From the NCBI GenBank assembly GCA_900542445.1, contig UQNN01000011.1, positions 10,858 through 74,857 on the forward strand: a DNA stretch of 64,000 nucleotides. Direction: 5' to 3'. Position 1 is the first letter of the stretch. Each line of letters begins with the position of its first letter. A model generated the notes under the pieces. That model was not told where the DNA came from and ran no database searches. It was given only the letters and a program-made list of their open reading frames with translations. Both the position numbers and the translations under genes were made by a program. The DNA is from an uncultured Eubacteriales bacterium. Its GTDB lineage: Bacteria; Bacillota; Clostridia; Christensenellales; Aristaeellaceae. Below, piece by piece: positions 15,395 through 23,729 of this stretch.

Positions 15395-16261
15395 TTAACC
15401 CATTTCCATTTTTTCGGCGATCTTCTGCCCGAAAGGCGTGCCCGCTACGCCGCCGACGCCCGTTTCCTTGAGCGAAACATCCATCTTGTCGCCGACTTCG
15501 CGCATCGCCAGAATCACCTCGTCCGGCGGCACGGCGGATCGAATGCCCGCCAGGGCCATGTCCGCGCTGGACATGGCAATCATCGCGCCCGCTGCGTTGC
15601 GCTTCACGCAGGGCACTTCCACCAATCCCGCAATCGGGTCGCAGACCAGACCGAGCATGCTCTTGATGGCGATGGCCGCCGCATGGCAGACCGCCTGCGC
15701 GTCGCCGCCGCCCAGGTAGCAGAGCGCCGCCGCGCCCATCGCGCTGGCCGTGCCGATTTCCGCCTGACAGCCGCCCGCCGCGCCCGCGATGGAGGCTTTT
15801 GCCGCGACGACTTGTCCGATGGCGCCGGCGACATACATCGCGCGCACCATCGTATGGTCGTCCAGTCCCTCACGGGCCTGATAGGGCAGCAGCACCGCAG
15901 GCAGAACGCCGCAGCTTCCCGCCGTCGGCGCGGCGACGATGCACTTCATACAGGCGTTGCTTTCGCCCATTTCGAGCGCCTGTGCAATGACCTGCCCGAT
16001 GTAATCCCCGCAGATCGTCTTGCCGCTCTGCACATAGGCGCGCATTTTCGCGCCGTCGCCGCCGACCATGCCGCTGGCGGAGCGCAGAGCCGGATCATAT
16101 CCGGCCCTGGCGCGCCGGATGGCGGCATAGAGCGCGCGCATTTTTTCAAAGGACGCTTCTTTCGTCACGCCGCGATCCACGCAGTCGCTGTGAATGATGA
16201 TGTCGCAGAGATCCTGATTTTCGCCCGCTTCCATCAGCGCGCGAAGCGATTCAATGGCCAT
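15395..16261 (-). CDS. sdaAA: L-serine dehydratase, iron-sulfur-dependent, alpha subunit
   Basis: A 288-residue subunit of the [4Fe-4S] L-serine ammonia-lyase, which converts L-serine to pyruvate and ammonia in the cytoplasm. Cysteines expected to bind the cluster are seen in CMKCIVAAPTAGSCGVLP (near residue 104), in LGLVCDPIAGLVEVPCVKRN, and the glycine-rich VGGVAGTPFG end is typical. Start ATG 16261 follows GGGAGGGG. It is 13 bp downstream of the beta-subunit gene and surely co-transcribed. The split alpha/beta form is the Gram-positive type. Confidence 0.95.
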   Translation of the reverse strand: MAIESLRALMEAGENQDLCDIIIHSDCVDRGVTKEASFEKMRALYAAIRRARAGYDPALRSASGMVGGDGAKMRAYVQSGKTICGDYIGQVIAQALEMGESNACMKCIVAAPTAGSCGVLPAVLLPYQAREGLDDHTMVRAMYVAGAIGQVVAAKASIAGAAGGCQAEIGTASAMGAAALCYLGGGDAQAVCHAAAIAIKSMLGLVCDPIAGLVEVPCVKRNAAGAMIAMSSADMALAGIRSAVPPDEVILAMREVGDKMDVSLKETGVGGVAGTPFGQKIAEKMEMG

Positions 16262-16274
16262 ATTGCCCCTCCCG

Positions 16275-16946
16275 TCATGCTTCCCGCTCGGCGTCGATAA
16301 ACGTCACGCGCGTAATGCCTTCGCTGCGTTCCAGCCAGGCGATGCCCTCCGGCGGAACGGCTTTGTCCGTCTCGATAATCATCACGGCGTTTCCGCCCGG
16401 ATGGTCGCGGTAGAGCTGCATCGTCGCGATGTTCACGCCCTTGTGCGCCAGCATGCTGGTCACTTCGCTGACGTGGCCGGGCTGATCGACGTTCTGCACG
16501 ATCAATGTCGGCAGATCGCCGGAAAAGTTGGCGCGCAGGCCGTTCATTTCCACCACCATGATGCGCCCGCCGCCCAGCGAAGAGCCGGTCATCGACAGCG
16601 TTTTGCCGCTTTGGCCGACGAGGTCGATGCGCGCCGTGTTCGGATGCTCGCCGCCCGCGCGGGAGAGGGTGAAGGAGAACGCCATGCCTGCGTCGCGGGC
16701 GATGTCAAAGCTTCGGGCGATACGCTCGTCATCCGGCTGAAAGCCCAAAAGACCTGCGATCAGCGCGCGGTCTGTGCCGTGCCCGTGGCCGGTTGCGGCA
16801 AAAGAGCCGAATAGCGTGATCGCCGCTTCGCGCGGCGTGCCCTCACCCAGCAGTCGGCGCGCCGTGCGCCCCAGCCGAACCGCGCCCGCCGTGTGCGAGC
16901 TGCTTGGGCCGACCATCACCGGGCCGAGAATGTCAAACAGATTCAT
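16275..16946 (-). CDS. sdaAB: L-serine dehydratase, iron-sulfur-dependent, beta subunit
   Basis: A 223-residue partner of the alpha subunit. The N-terminal signature FDILGPVMVGPSSSHTAGAVRLG is followed by FGSFAATGHGHGTDRALI, and the C-terminal third is an ACT domain (TLIVQNVDQPGHVSEVTSMLAHKGVNIATMQLYR), which in this family senses serine or stabilises the dimer. ATG 16946 follows a good AAAGGAGG site. First gene of a two-gene operon with sdaAA. Confidence 0.95.
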   Translation of the reverse strand: MNLFDILGPVMVGPSSSHTAGAVRLGRTARRLLGEGTPREAAITLFGSFAATGHGHGTDRALIAGLLGFQPDDERIARSFDIARDAGMAFSFTLSRAGGEHPNTARIDLVGQSGKTLSMTGSSLGGGRIMVVEMNGLRANFSGDLPTLIVQNVDQPGHVSEVTSMLAHKGVNIATMQLYRDHPGGNAVMIIETDKAVPPEGIAWLERSEGITRVTFIDAEREA

Positions 16947-17169
16947 GTTCGTTCGTCCTCCTTTGCGCTTTATGGGTTATGATAACAGAAAACGCGTGGG
17001 GATTCAACTGATGTGCGCGGGAAGTTTTCTCCAAAATCGCAGCGAAACAGAATTTACTCTATGAAAATGGGCGCTGATGCGTTACAATAGAATGTGCTGA
17101 AGAGCAAAAAATAATGAATCTTCGTTTTTTGATTGCCGAAGGCAATATGGATTCTTTAGGATGTGGAAC

Positions 17170-18162
17170 ATGTTTTCGTTACTCAATCAGGATATTCAAA
17201 ACGTTATCGTTTTTGATCTGGAATGGAATCAGAGCGGCTATAACCCCAACCACCGCATGCCGCATGAAATTATCGAAATCGGCGCGTGCCGTGTGGATCG
17301 GGAGGGGCATGTCGTTTCGCGGTTCAGTGAGTTGATTCGCCCGCGGGTCTATAAGCGGCTGGATAAGCACATCAAGCAGGTGACGGGCATCACCGAGCAG
17401 GAGCTCGCGCAGGGACGCCCGTTTTCGGATGTCTTCGGCGATTTTATTTCGTGGTGCGGCGAGGATGCGCAGCTGGTGACATGGGGACGGGATGATTATC
17501 CCGTGCTCAAGCGCAACGCCGCGTTTTTCATGACCCCGATGCCGTTCGATCCGCCGATTGATGCGCAGCTGGTCTTCGGCTTCTGCTGTCTGGGCGGGGA
17601 ACACAAGCAGATGAACCTGCATGCGGCGATGGAACAGATGAACGTCGAGCTGGATGTGGCGGCCCATCGCGCGGTGAACGACGCGGAATGCACGGCGGCA
17701 CTGCTGCCCATTGTGGATGGGGCGGTGCAGGCGCTCACGCCTGAGCGGCGCATGCAGCTGGATCACATTCTGGAAAAGGAGAGCCGCGTTGCGGCCTCCG
17801 CGCTGCGTTCTCTGCCCACGCCGTATATGTTTCAGACGGATGCGCTGGCGGATCAGCGCCTGATGAGCCTGCCCTGTCCCGCCTGCGGCAAACGCACCGC
17901 GTTTGATACGCCGTGGTTTGACGGCGGGCGGGAGCGCTATCTGGCGATTTCCGTCTGCCCGCAGCACGGCTTTGTCTACGGGCAGATGCACTTCAAGCGC
18001 ACGAGTGCCAACACGCTGATTATGCACCAGCGCGCTTATCCCGCCAGCCGGGAGGATGTGGACGACGTCCGCGAACGCTATCGGCTCTATCTGCTCACTC
18101 CGCCGAAAAAGCGCCACCATCGGCTGAATATGGAAGAGGTTGTGGAAAAGAGTAAAGGATGA
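17170..18162 (+). CDS. DEDDh 3'-5' exonuclease-like protein with zinc-binding tail
   Basis: A protein of about 330 residues. The N-terminal ~185 residues are an RNase T/DnaQ-type exonuclease: FDLEW (acidic residues near 15-17), IIEIGACRVD, the TGIT motif, WGRDDYPVL in the middle, and HRAVNDAECTA (His near 166, Asp near 171), so all DEDDh positions are present. The C-terminal part has a CPACG pair and a later C/H pair that may bind zinc. Such proteins trim 3' ends of RNA or DNA; the target here is unknown. ATG 17170 has TTTAGGA ahead of it; ATG 17161 is the other candidate. The stop codon lies at the edge of a repeat copy. Confidence 0.8.
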   Translation: MFSLLNQDIQNVIVFDLEWNQSGYNPNHRMPHEIIEIGACRVDREGHVVSRFSELIRPRVYKRLDKHIKQVTGITEQELAQGRPFSDVFGDFISWCGEDAQLVTWGRDDYPVLKRNAAFFMTPMPFDPPIDAQLVFGFCCLGGEHKQMNLHAAMEQMNVELDVAAHRAVNDAECTAALLPIVDGAVQALTPERRMQLDHILEKESRVAASALRSLPTPYMFQTDALADQRLMSLPCPACGKRTAFDTPWFDGGRERYLAISVCPQHGFVYGQMHFKRTSANTLIMHQRAYPASREDVDDVRERYRLYLLTPPKKRHHRLNMEEVVEKSKG

Positions 18163-18209
18163 CTCCTTCAGTCGCGCTGACGCGCGCCAGCTCCCTCAAA
18201 GAGGGAGCC
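18162..18209 (+). repeat. Dispersed hairpin repeat, copy A
   Basis: ACTCCTTCAGTC, a small internal hairpin (GCGC..GCGC), GCCAG, then CTCCCTC-AAA-GAGGGAG. The same frame of sequence recurs inverted at 18308-18356 and, with a different internal hairpin, at 41461-41503. It begins on the stop codon of the exonuclease gene. Confidence 0.8.
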
Positions 18210-18246
18210 TATCATATCAGCGCATACAAGAAAAAAGAAGAAAAAA

Positions 18247-18286
18247 GCAACCTGAACAGCTGCAAAACTGCTTAGGTTGCCTTTTT
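18247..18286. terminator. Terminator between the exonuclease and M55 peptidase genes
   Basis: GCAACCT (18247-18253) pairs with AGGTTGC (18274-18280), with a smaller inner stem, followed by CTTTTTG; an A-run on the other side lets it work in both directions. It lies between the inverted repeat copies A and B. Confidence 0.7.
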
Positions 18287-18307
18287 GTGATCATTTTTTA
18301 TACGTAT

Positions 18308-18356
18308 GCCTCCCTCTTTGAGGGAGGTGGCATGCCGAAGGCATGACGGAAGGAGT
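18308..18356 (-). repeat. Dispersed hairpin repeat, copy B
   Basis: Read on the minus strand: ACTCCTTCCGTC, internal hairpin ATGCC-TTC-GGCAT, GCCAC, then CTCCCTC-AAA-GAGGGAG. The outer blocks match copy A base for base at most positions while the internal hairpin differs completely. Its end touches the stop codon of the M55 peptidase gene. Confidence 0.8.
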
Positions 18357-19168
18357 TACAGGCAGAACATGAAGAACCGCAGCACGTCGTAGTACGCGTC
18401 TGAGGAGAAGCGCACTGTGCGCGGGCCGATCTGCTTCACGCCGGGATAGAAGCTCGCGCGCCGAGCGCGGTTGTGCTTCACAAATTCCACCTCAACGTCA
18501 AAGTTGTTCGGCAGGGCGACGGCGAATTTTTCAGGATGGGCAATGCCGTCCGCAACGGCCATCTCCGCTTTTTCGCGAATGCGTTTGACGGCCTCCGCCG
18601 GATGAATGGAAATCGATCCGTTTCCGCAGCCGCGGCTGACGGGAACGGTATAAATCGCGGGGCAGAGACGCTTGGCCTGCTCGCATACGCCCAAATCGCC
18701 CGTCACCAGCAGCACCGGCACATCGTACAGCGCGGCGGCAAACGTGTTGATGACCAGTTCGCTGGCCTGAATGCCGTTGATGCGGATGGATACGTTGTCC
18801 AGATTCATCGTGTGGCACAGCGGGCTGGCGTCCGTGTTGGAGGAGGAATGATAGCCCGTGAAAATTGCACCCGCGAAGCTGGCGTCAATGCCAGACATCA
18901 TCGAGTGGATGTCGCTGCCCCAGCCGCGGAAGATGCTTACGCGCTCCGGCAGTTCGGCGGGAATCAGGTTGCGCGCGCTGTCGTGCGCGTCCTTAATCAG
19001 CAGATCTTCACAACCGGCGGCGAAAGCGCCCTCGCATGCGGCGGCGACTTCGCGGGTCATCTGGCGGCGGAAAGGCTCGTAATCCGGCTTGCCCAGCTCG
19101 GTTTCGTCCCAATGGGCGATGCCGCACGTACCTTCAATGTCGGCGGAAAGAAAAATTCGGTTCAGCAC
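18356..19168 (-). CDS. M55 family D-aminopeptidase (DppA-like)
   Basis: A 270-residue zinc aminopeptidase of the DppA family, which removes N-terminal D-amino acids from peptides (such as peptidoglycan fragments). Seen: SADIEGTCGI at residues 8-17 (metal ligands), KDAHDSARN, FTGYHSSSN and the TGDLGVCEQA region. The start is GTG 19168, preceded by AAAGGATGA. The purine phosphorylase gene ends 15 bp upstream, so the two are probably one transcript. Its stop codon overlaps repeat copy B. Confidence 0.88.
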   Translation of the reverse strand: MLNRIFLSADIEGTCGIAHWDETELGKPDYEPFRRQMTREVAAACEGAFAAGCEDLLIKDAHDSARNLIPAELPERVSIFRGWGSDIHSMMSGIDASFAGAIFTGYHSSSNTDASPLCHTMNLDNVSIRINGIQASELVINTFAAALYDVPVLLVTGDLGVCEQAKRLCPAIYTVPVSRGCGNGSISIHPAEAVKRIREKAEMAVADGIAHPEKFAVALPNNFDVEVEFVKHNRARRASFYPGVKQIGPRTVRFSSDAYYDVLRFFMFCL

Positions 19169-19182
19169 TCTGCGTCATCCTT

Positions 19183-19896
19183 TCACGCGATGGAAAGCGC
19201 GATTTCCATCATCTGGGTGAAGGCCGTCTGGCGCGCCTGCGCGTCGAGCGATTCGCCCGTGCCGAGGTGATCCGAAATCGTGCAGATGGCCAGCGCGTTT
19301 TTGCCCGCGCGTGCCGCGTTCAGATACAGCGAGGCAGATTCCATCTCGACCGCCAGCACGCCCAGCTTCTTAAGCTTGCCGGACATGCCGGATTCGTCGT
19401 AGAAAATATCGGAGGAATACAGCGGGCCGACGATCGGCTCGATGCCCATCTTGCGCGCGGCCGCGACGGCCTGTTCCAGCAGCTTGAACGAGCAGCAGGG
19501 CGCAACGTTGCCGTCAAAGCCGAACTGGCGGCCAAAGTTGGAATTGGTGTAGGCGGACAGGCCCATCACCACGTCGCGCACCTTCACGGCGTCGGCCATA
19601 CCCCCTGCCGTGCCGATACGGATGATGTTTTCCACGCCGTAGAAGTTAAAGAGTTCATAGGAGTAGATACCCATAGAAGGAATGCCCATGCCGGAAGCCA
19701 TCACGGAGACGCGCTTGCCCTGATAGGTGCCGGTGTAACCCTGCACGCCGCGCGTGTTGTTGACCAGCACCGGGTTTTCCAGATACGTTTCAGCGATGAA
19801 TTTGCTGCGCAGCGGGTCGCCCGGCATCAGCACGGTGCGGGCAAAGTCGCCCTCTTTGGCAGTGATGTGCGGCGTGGGAATATTCGGATTGGACAT
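19183..19896 (-). CDS. deoD: Purine-nucleoside phosphorylase, DeoD type
   Basis: A 237-residue hexameric-type purine nucleoside phosphorylase, splitting purine (deoxy)ribonucleosides with phosphate to base and sugar 1-phosphate. Typical motifs: N-terminal PTPHITAKEGDFARTVLMPGDPLR, GMGIPSMGIYSYEL, RIGTAGG, AVEMESASLY and the C-terminal TISDHLGTGE containing the catalytic Asp. Family length is 233-239. ATG 19896 follows AAAGGGG; an upstream in-frame ATG would add 25 atypical residues. First gene of a unit with the M55 peptidase. Confidence 0.95.
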   Translation of the reverse strand: MSNPNIPTPHITAKEGDFARTVLMPGDPLRSKFIAETYLENPVLVNNTRGVQGYTGTYQGKRVSVMASGMGIPSMGIYSYELFNFYGVENIIRIGTAGGMADAVKVRDVVMGLSAYTNSNFGRQFGFDGNVAPCCSFKLLEQAVAAARKMGIEPIVGPLYSSDIFYDESGMSGKLKKLGVLAVEMESASLYLNAARAGKNALAICTISDHLGTGESLDAQARQTAFTQMMEIALSIA

Positions 19897-19939
19897 GAAA
19901 ACAGCCCCTTTCTGAAATTGATGAAAATTGGATAATTCC

Positions 19940-19968
19940 ATTATAACGGCAAAGCGGCCAAAAGCCAA
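19940..19968 (-). promoter_or_regulatory. deoD promoter
   Basis: On the minus strand TTGGCT (19968-19963), 17 bp, TATAAT (19945-19940), 44 bp before the deoD start. Confidence 0.7.
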
Positions 19969-20020
19969 CAAAAATTTGAAAAGGAAAGGATGCGTCGGGA
20001 AACAGGGGCTTTATTCATGT

Positions 20021-20041
20021 GTCCGGCAACGAAGTTGCCGG
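20021..20041. repeat. Intergenic perfect hairpin
   Basis: CCGGCAAC-GAA-GTTGCCGG, an 8-bp perfect stem in the 240-bp spacer between deoD and the HAD gene. A second small hairpin (CCCGC-TGT-GCGGG) follows near 20084. The stretch has the look of a decayed dispersed repeat; no gene is seen in it. Confidence 0.5.
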
Positions 20042-20212
20042 AAGGCGGGAGGTGCAGGAACGGAATGAACACCCGCTGTGCGGGATACAGTGAATGACGT
20101 TCCAGGTTTCTGCCGGAGTTTGAGGCGGAACCTCAATCGTACCGTTTTTTCTTCTCTTTTTTTGCAAAACATGGTATACTAACCGCGATGGAAACCAGAT
20201 CGGAGGCATGGT

Positions 20213-20791
20213 ATGCGCATCGACGTTTATGATTTTGACGGTACGATTTACGACGGCGATTCCACGGTGGATTTCACGCGGTTCTGTCTGCGCCGCCATC
20301 CCGGCGTTCTGGCAGGCCTGCCAAAGTTTCTGGGCACGTCGCTTCTGCTGGCGGCAGGCAGACGCAGCCTGACGCAGTTTAAGAGCGTGCTCTTTGGCGA
20401 AATGGCAAGGCGTTTCAATCTGGAAACGGAAGCCGAGCTTTTCTGGCAGGCTGAGGCGACCCGTGCCAAGCTGGGCAAATGGTTTTTTGACAGGCCGCGC
20501 GATCTGCCGATTGTCATCGCTTCTGCGTCGCCGGAGTTTGAGCTGCAATATGCGGCAAAACTGCTGGGCGTGCCGACACTTATCGGCACGAAATGCGACG
20601 TGAAAACCGGCGCGCTCATTGGCAAGAACTGCAAGGGCGAGGAAAAACTGCGCCGCATCGAGCAGAATATCGGCCCGTTTGAAATCCGCGCCATGTATAC
20701 CGACGACGCTAAAGCGGACGGCCCGCTGCTCGCCGCCGCCCAGGAGGGATATATTGTCACCCACGGCGCGCTTGCGCTGTTTCAGGGATAA
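20213..20791 (+). CDS. HAD-superfamily hydrolase, subfamily IB-like
   Basis: A 192-residue phosphatase-like protein. Motif I is DFDGTI at residues 8-13 (nucleophile and acid Asp), motif II the Ser in IASAS (near 104), a motif III lysine lies in the segment CKGEEKLRRI, and motif IV is YTDDAKAD (near 165). The helical cap between motifs I and II resembles SerB-like phosphoserine/lipid phosphatases. Substrate unknown. ATG 20213 follows CGGAGGCATGGT; TATACT at 20175-20180 is a plausible -10 box. A NAL/DapA-type aldolase follows 15 bp later, so the pair may act on related sugar acids. Confidence 0.8.
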   Translation: MRIDVYDFDGTIYDGDSTVDFTRFCLRRHPGVLAGLPKFLGTSLLLAAGRRSLTQFKSVLFGEMARRFNLETEAELFWQAEATRAKLGKWFFDRPRDLPIVIASASPEFELQYAAKLLGVPTLIGTKCDVKTGALIGKNCKGEEKLRRIEQNIGPFEIRAMYTDDAKADGPLLAAAQEGYIVTHGALALFQG

Positions 20792-20806
20792 AAAGGAGAG
20801 TTTCGG

Positions 20807-21697
20807 ATGAAGAAAATGCAGAATATGAGCGGCTTTTTTGTCGCCGCCGTCACCCCGTTTGACGAGGCGGGCAAGTTCAGCGCGTCTGCGCTCCACAAGC
20901 TCATGGATAAGACGATCGCGGAAGGCGCGAAGGGCTTTCTGATCGGCGGCAGCAGCGCGGAATGCCCGCTGCTCACGCATGCGGAACGCGTGGAGGGGCT
21001 GGAGGCCGCCGCGAAGTATCAGGATCGCGCCAAGACGAAGCTCATCGCTTCCGTCGCGGCGATTTCTACCGATGAGGCTGTCGAATATGCCAAGACCGCC
21101 AAAGAACTGGGCTATGACGCGATGATCTCCACCGTGCCGTATTACTACAAATTCGGCATGAAGGCCATCAGCGAGTATTACAACACGCTGCGCGAGACCG
21201 TCGATCTGCCGCTGTTCCTCTACAATTTCCCCGGCAACACGGGCGTGGAGCTGGATATCGCGGACGACCACATCCGCGGCATGCTGACCGACGGCACGAT
21301 TGCCGGCGTGAAGCAGACCAGTCTGAACCTCTATCAGATGGAGCGCATTCGCGACCTGAACCCGGAACTGGTCATCTACGGCGGTTTTGACGAGGTCTAC
21401 ATCGGCGCGCGCATCCTCGGCGCAGACGGCGCAATCGGTTCGACCTTCAATTTCACCCTGCCGCTGTTCAACCAGATTGAGGCGGCATACAGCGCGCTGG
21501 ATATTCCCAAGGCGCAGGCGCTCCAGAAGCGCGCAAACAACATCATGCAGGCGCTGGTTTCCTGTTCGCTGTTCCCGTCCATTAAGCACATCCTCAAGAC
21601 GCAGGGCGTGGACTGCGGCGGCTGCCGCAAGCCGTTCCCGACGCTGACCGAGGGACAGAAAGCCTATATCGAGCGCGTGGTCAAAGAGAATATGTAA
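20807..21697 (+). CDS. N-acetylneuraminate lyase / DapA-family aldolase
   Basis: A 296-residue class I aldolase with the Schiff-base lysine in AGVKQTS (near residue 168) and the catalytic tyrosine in LYNFPGNTGV (near 138). GGSSAECPLLT (near 47) and GGFDEVYIGARILGADGAIGSTFN resemble N-acetylneuraminate lyase more than dihydrodipicolinate synthase, so cleavage of sialic acid to N-acetylmannosamine and pyruvate is my first guess. No other sialic acid genes are in view, so other keto-acid substrates are possible. AAAAGGAGAG precedes ATG 20807. It follows the HAD gene and ends at a strong terminator. Confidence 0.8.
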   Translation: MKKMQNMSGFFVAAVTPFDEAGKFSASALHKLMDKTIAEGAKGFLIGGSSAECPLLTHAERVEGLEAAAKYQDRAKTKLIASVAAISTDEAVEYAKTAKELGYDAMISTVPYYYKFGMKAISEYYNTLRETVDLPLFLYNFPGNTGVELDIADDHIRGMLTDGTIAGVKQTSLNLYQMERIRDLNPELVIYGGFDEVYIGARILGADGAIGSTFNFTLPLFNQIEAAYSALDIPKAQALQKRANNIMQALVSCSLFPSIKHILKTQGVDCGGCRKPFPTLTEGQKAYIERVVKENM

Positions 21698-21713
21698 GCC
21701 CGTTCAACAGATT

Positions 21714-21744
21714 GAGCCGTCCGGCATTGCCGGACGGCTCTTTT
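21714..21744 (+). terminator. Terminator after the aldolase gene
   Basis: GAGCCGTCCGG (21714-21724) and CCGGACGGCTC (21730-21740), perfect 11-bp stem, then TTTT. Confidence 0.88.
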
Positions 21745-21767
21745 GATGGATGAACGCGCACGCGGAC

Positions 21768-23141
21768 TCAGTTTCTCCGTCTCAACCCTTTGGGATAGTG
21801 ATTTTTCATCATTCCACCCGCCTGTTTGCCCCAGCCGAGCGAAACGCCCTCGCAGCAGAGCAGGGTGTACCCGCCCGGCAGGTCGCCGAGAGCCAGCGTT
21901 TCGCCCGCCTGATAGGCCAGCGCCTGCTCGATCGTCAGGTTCGCGGTGCGCGCGGCTTCCTCCGGGCGCAGAGCCATTGCCAGCGCGTGATCCGGTTCGC
22001 TGCGTCGGCCCTCCGCGTGGGCCAGCAGAAGCCCTGTGCGCAGAACGCGCAGGCCGTGCAGCCGCTCGATGGAAATTTGTTCCGGCAGCATCCAGAGCGC
22101 GTCGCCCGCGGCATACAGCTGTTCGGGCGTGAATGCAGCGGAAAACACATCCGGCAGGGCGATGGGCGCAGGCGCTTTGCCTTTGGCGGAAGCGGCCGGA
22201 CGGGCCGACGTTTTCTTTTTGGGCGCAGCCTGAACGGGTGATTCAGTTTCGGACGTGTCGGCGGATTTGTTCAGGCGGCTGACGAAGTGCCCTTCGCCGC
22301 GCATCTCATGCGGATACAGATGCAGGTAGCCGTCCTTCGCCTCCGGCAGGCCGGGCAGGGCAAACGGTTGGAGCGTAAATTCCGGGTGCAGCGCCAGAAA
22401 ACGTTTCAGCACGCCCTCGTTCTCGATGTCGTTGAATGTGCAGGTGGAATAGACCATCGTGCCGCCGGGACGGAGCATTTTTGCGGCCTGTTCCAAAATC
22501 TCCATCTGGCGGTCGGCACAGCGGTGGGGCGAATCCGCATCCCATTCGCCCCGCGCTTCCGGCTGGCGGCGGAACATGCCTTCGCCGGAGCAGGGCGCGT
22601 CTACCAGAATGCGGTCAAAAAAAGCGGGAAAACGCGGCGCAAGCGCGTCCGGCAGCGCGTTGACGACGACGGCGTTGCGCACGCCCATGCGCTCCACGTT
22701 GCGGGAAAGAATCTGCGCGCGGTTTGGTACAGGTTCGTTGCAGACGAGCAGACCCTGCCCCGCCATCAGCGCGGCGATCTGCGTGCTTTTGCCGCCGGGC
22801 GCGGCGCAGAGGTCGAGCACCCGCTCGCCGGGCTGCGGATCAAGCGCGGTGACGGCGGTCAGGGCGCTGGGTTCCTGCATATAAAACAGGCCGCCCTCGT
22901 GCAGGGGGGACAGGCCGGGCCGCGCGTCTCCCTCGACGAAGTACGCGCCTTTCGCCCACGGCACAGGCGCGCCCAGTCCGTTGATGGGGCAGGGGGGCGT
23001 GCCGTCCGGCCTGAGCAGCAGGTTGACGCGCAGCGCGCGGGTATACGGCTGATTCAAAGCGTCCAGATACGCAAAAAAGCCTGCTTCACCAAGCAGGCGC
23101 TTCATTTGGCTTTCAAATCCTTCGGGCAGTTGTTGAAACAT
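21768..23141 (-). CDS. RsmF/NOL1-NOP2-sun family rRNA cytosine-C5 methyltransferase
   Basis: A 457-residue SAM-dependent RNA m5C methyltransferase, probably acting on 16S rRNA. Motifs: DLCAAPGGKSTQIAAL (SAM loop, near 105), CNEPVPNRAQILSRN, DAPCSGEGMFRR (near 183), and YSTCTFN (catalytic Cys near 232). An Ala/Lys/Pro-rich linker (about 310-345) leads to a C-terminal RNA-binding domain of the RsmF type (ALPDVFSAAF, GYTLLCCEGVSLGWGK). ATG 23141 is one base past the stop of the upstream gene; another in-frame ATG at 23153 is right next to the AGGAG and less likely. The two genes are translationally coupled. Confidence 0.88.
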   Translation of the reverse strand: MFQQLPEGFESQMKRLLGEAGFFAYLDALNQPYTRALRVNLLLRPDGTPPCPINGLGAPVPWAKGAYFVEGDARPGLSPLHEGGLFYMQEPSALTAVTALDPQPGERVLDLCAAPGGKSTQIAALMAGQGLLVCNEPVPNRAQILSRNVERMGVRNAVVVNALPDALAPRFPAFFDRILVDAPCSGEGMFRRQPEARGEWDADSPHRCADRQMEILEQAAKMLRPGGTMVYSTCTFNDIENEGVLKRFLALHPEFTLQPFALPGLPEAKDGYLHLYPHEMRGEGHFVSRLNKSADTSETESPVQAAPKKKTSARPAASAKGKAPAPIALPDVFSAAFTPEQLYAAGDALWMLPEQISIERLHGLRVLRTGLLLAHAEGRRSEPDHALAMALRPEEAARTANLTIEQALAYQAGETLALGDLPGGYTLLCCEGVSLGWGKQAGGMMKNHYPKGLRRRN

Positions 23142-23142
23142 A

Positions 23143-23559
23143 TTACATAACATTCTCCTGTGGATTGTTTGGGGCGGCCTGATCGCGCACGCGGACGGCG
23201 CACAGGCGGCGGCGCTCGTCGATGCCGGATTCCACAACGTAGAACTTGCCGACCGAGCACGCGGAATTGAACACGGATTCCGTGGTCGTTAAAATGCAGA
23301 ACACGTTTTGGGATGTGCGCGAAACCATGTGGCGGAAGACGATGTTCGGCGGCACAAGCCCCTCGCGCTCAATCTTTCGGGCGAAGCGGCGATAGGCGGT
23401 GTTGGCGCGCGCCGCGTCGTGGAAAACAGCGGGCGAAAGCACAAGCCGACAAAGCCCCCGCTCAATCTGGCTGGACGTCTGATAGCGCCCTTCCCAAGGG
23501 CGGTTTTCGGGCCAAGCGACGATATCGACAATCGCCTTGCCCGTTTCGATCGTTCTCAC
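23143..23559 (-). CDS. Conserved-looking hypothetical protein upstream of the rRNA methyltransferase
   Basis: A 138-residue cytoplasmic protein I do not recognise. It begins with RTIETGKAIVDIVAWPENRPWEG and contains an FVCILTTTESV-like beta segment and many Arg residues, with no signal peptide or membrane helix. The GTG at 23559 is chosen because GAAGGAGG lies ahead of it. The stop codon is one base from the methyltransferase start, so both are in one operon; a role with RNA is possible but not shown. Confidence 0.65.
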   Translation of the reverse strand: MRTIETGKAIVDIVAWPENRPWEGRYQTSSQIERGLCRLVLSPAVFHDAARANTAYRRFARKIEREGLVPPNIVFRHMVSRTSQNVFCILTTTESVFNSACSVGKFYVVESGIDERRRLCAVRVRDQAAPNNPQENVM

Positions 23560-23729
23560 CTGTGTCCCTCCTTCCGTCAAATCCAATCGTCTCACAGAAA
23601 AGCCAATCTCTTCTGTGTATATGTTTATAGATTGATTATAACACGGACGCTTTGCGCGGACAAGGAAAAAAGCAAAATTCCCATGATTTTACGACAAAAA
23701 TGCCGAAAATCATGGGAAGAAAGGGAAAA

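Noticed and set aside
18162..18356. Insertion sequence with terminal inverted repeats
   Set aside because: The two inverted copies enclose only a terminator, no transposase, and a third copy stands alone at 41.46 kb, so a dispersed repeat is simpler.
20807..21697. Dihydrodipicolinate synthase (dapA)
   Set aside because: The substrate-site motifs look closer to N-acetylneuraminate lyase and no lysine genes are near; left at family level.
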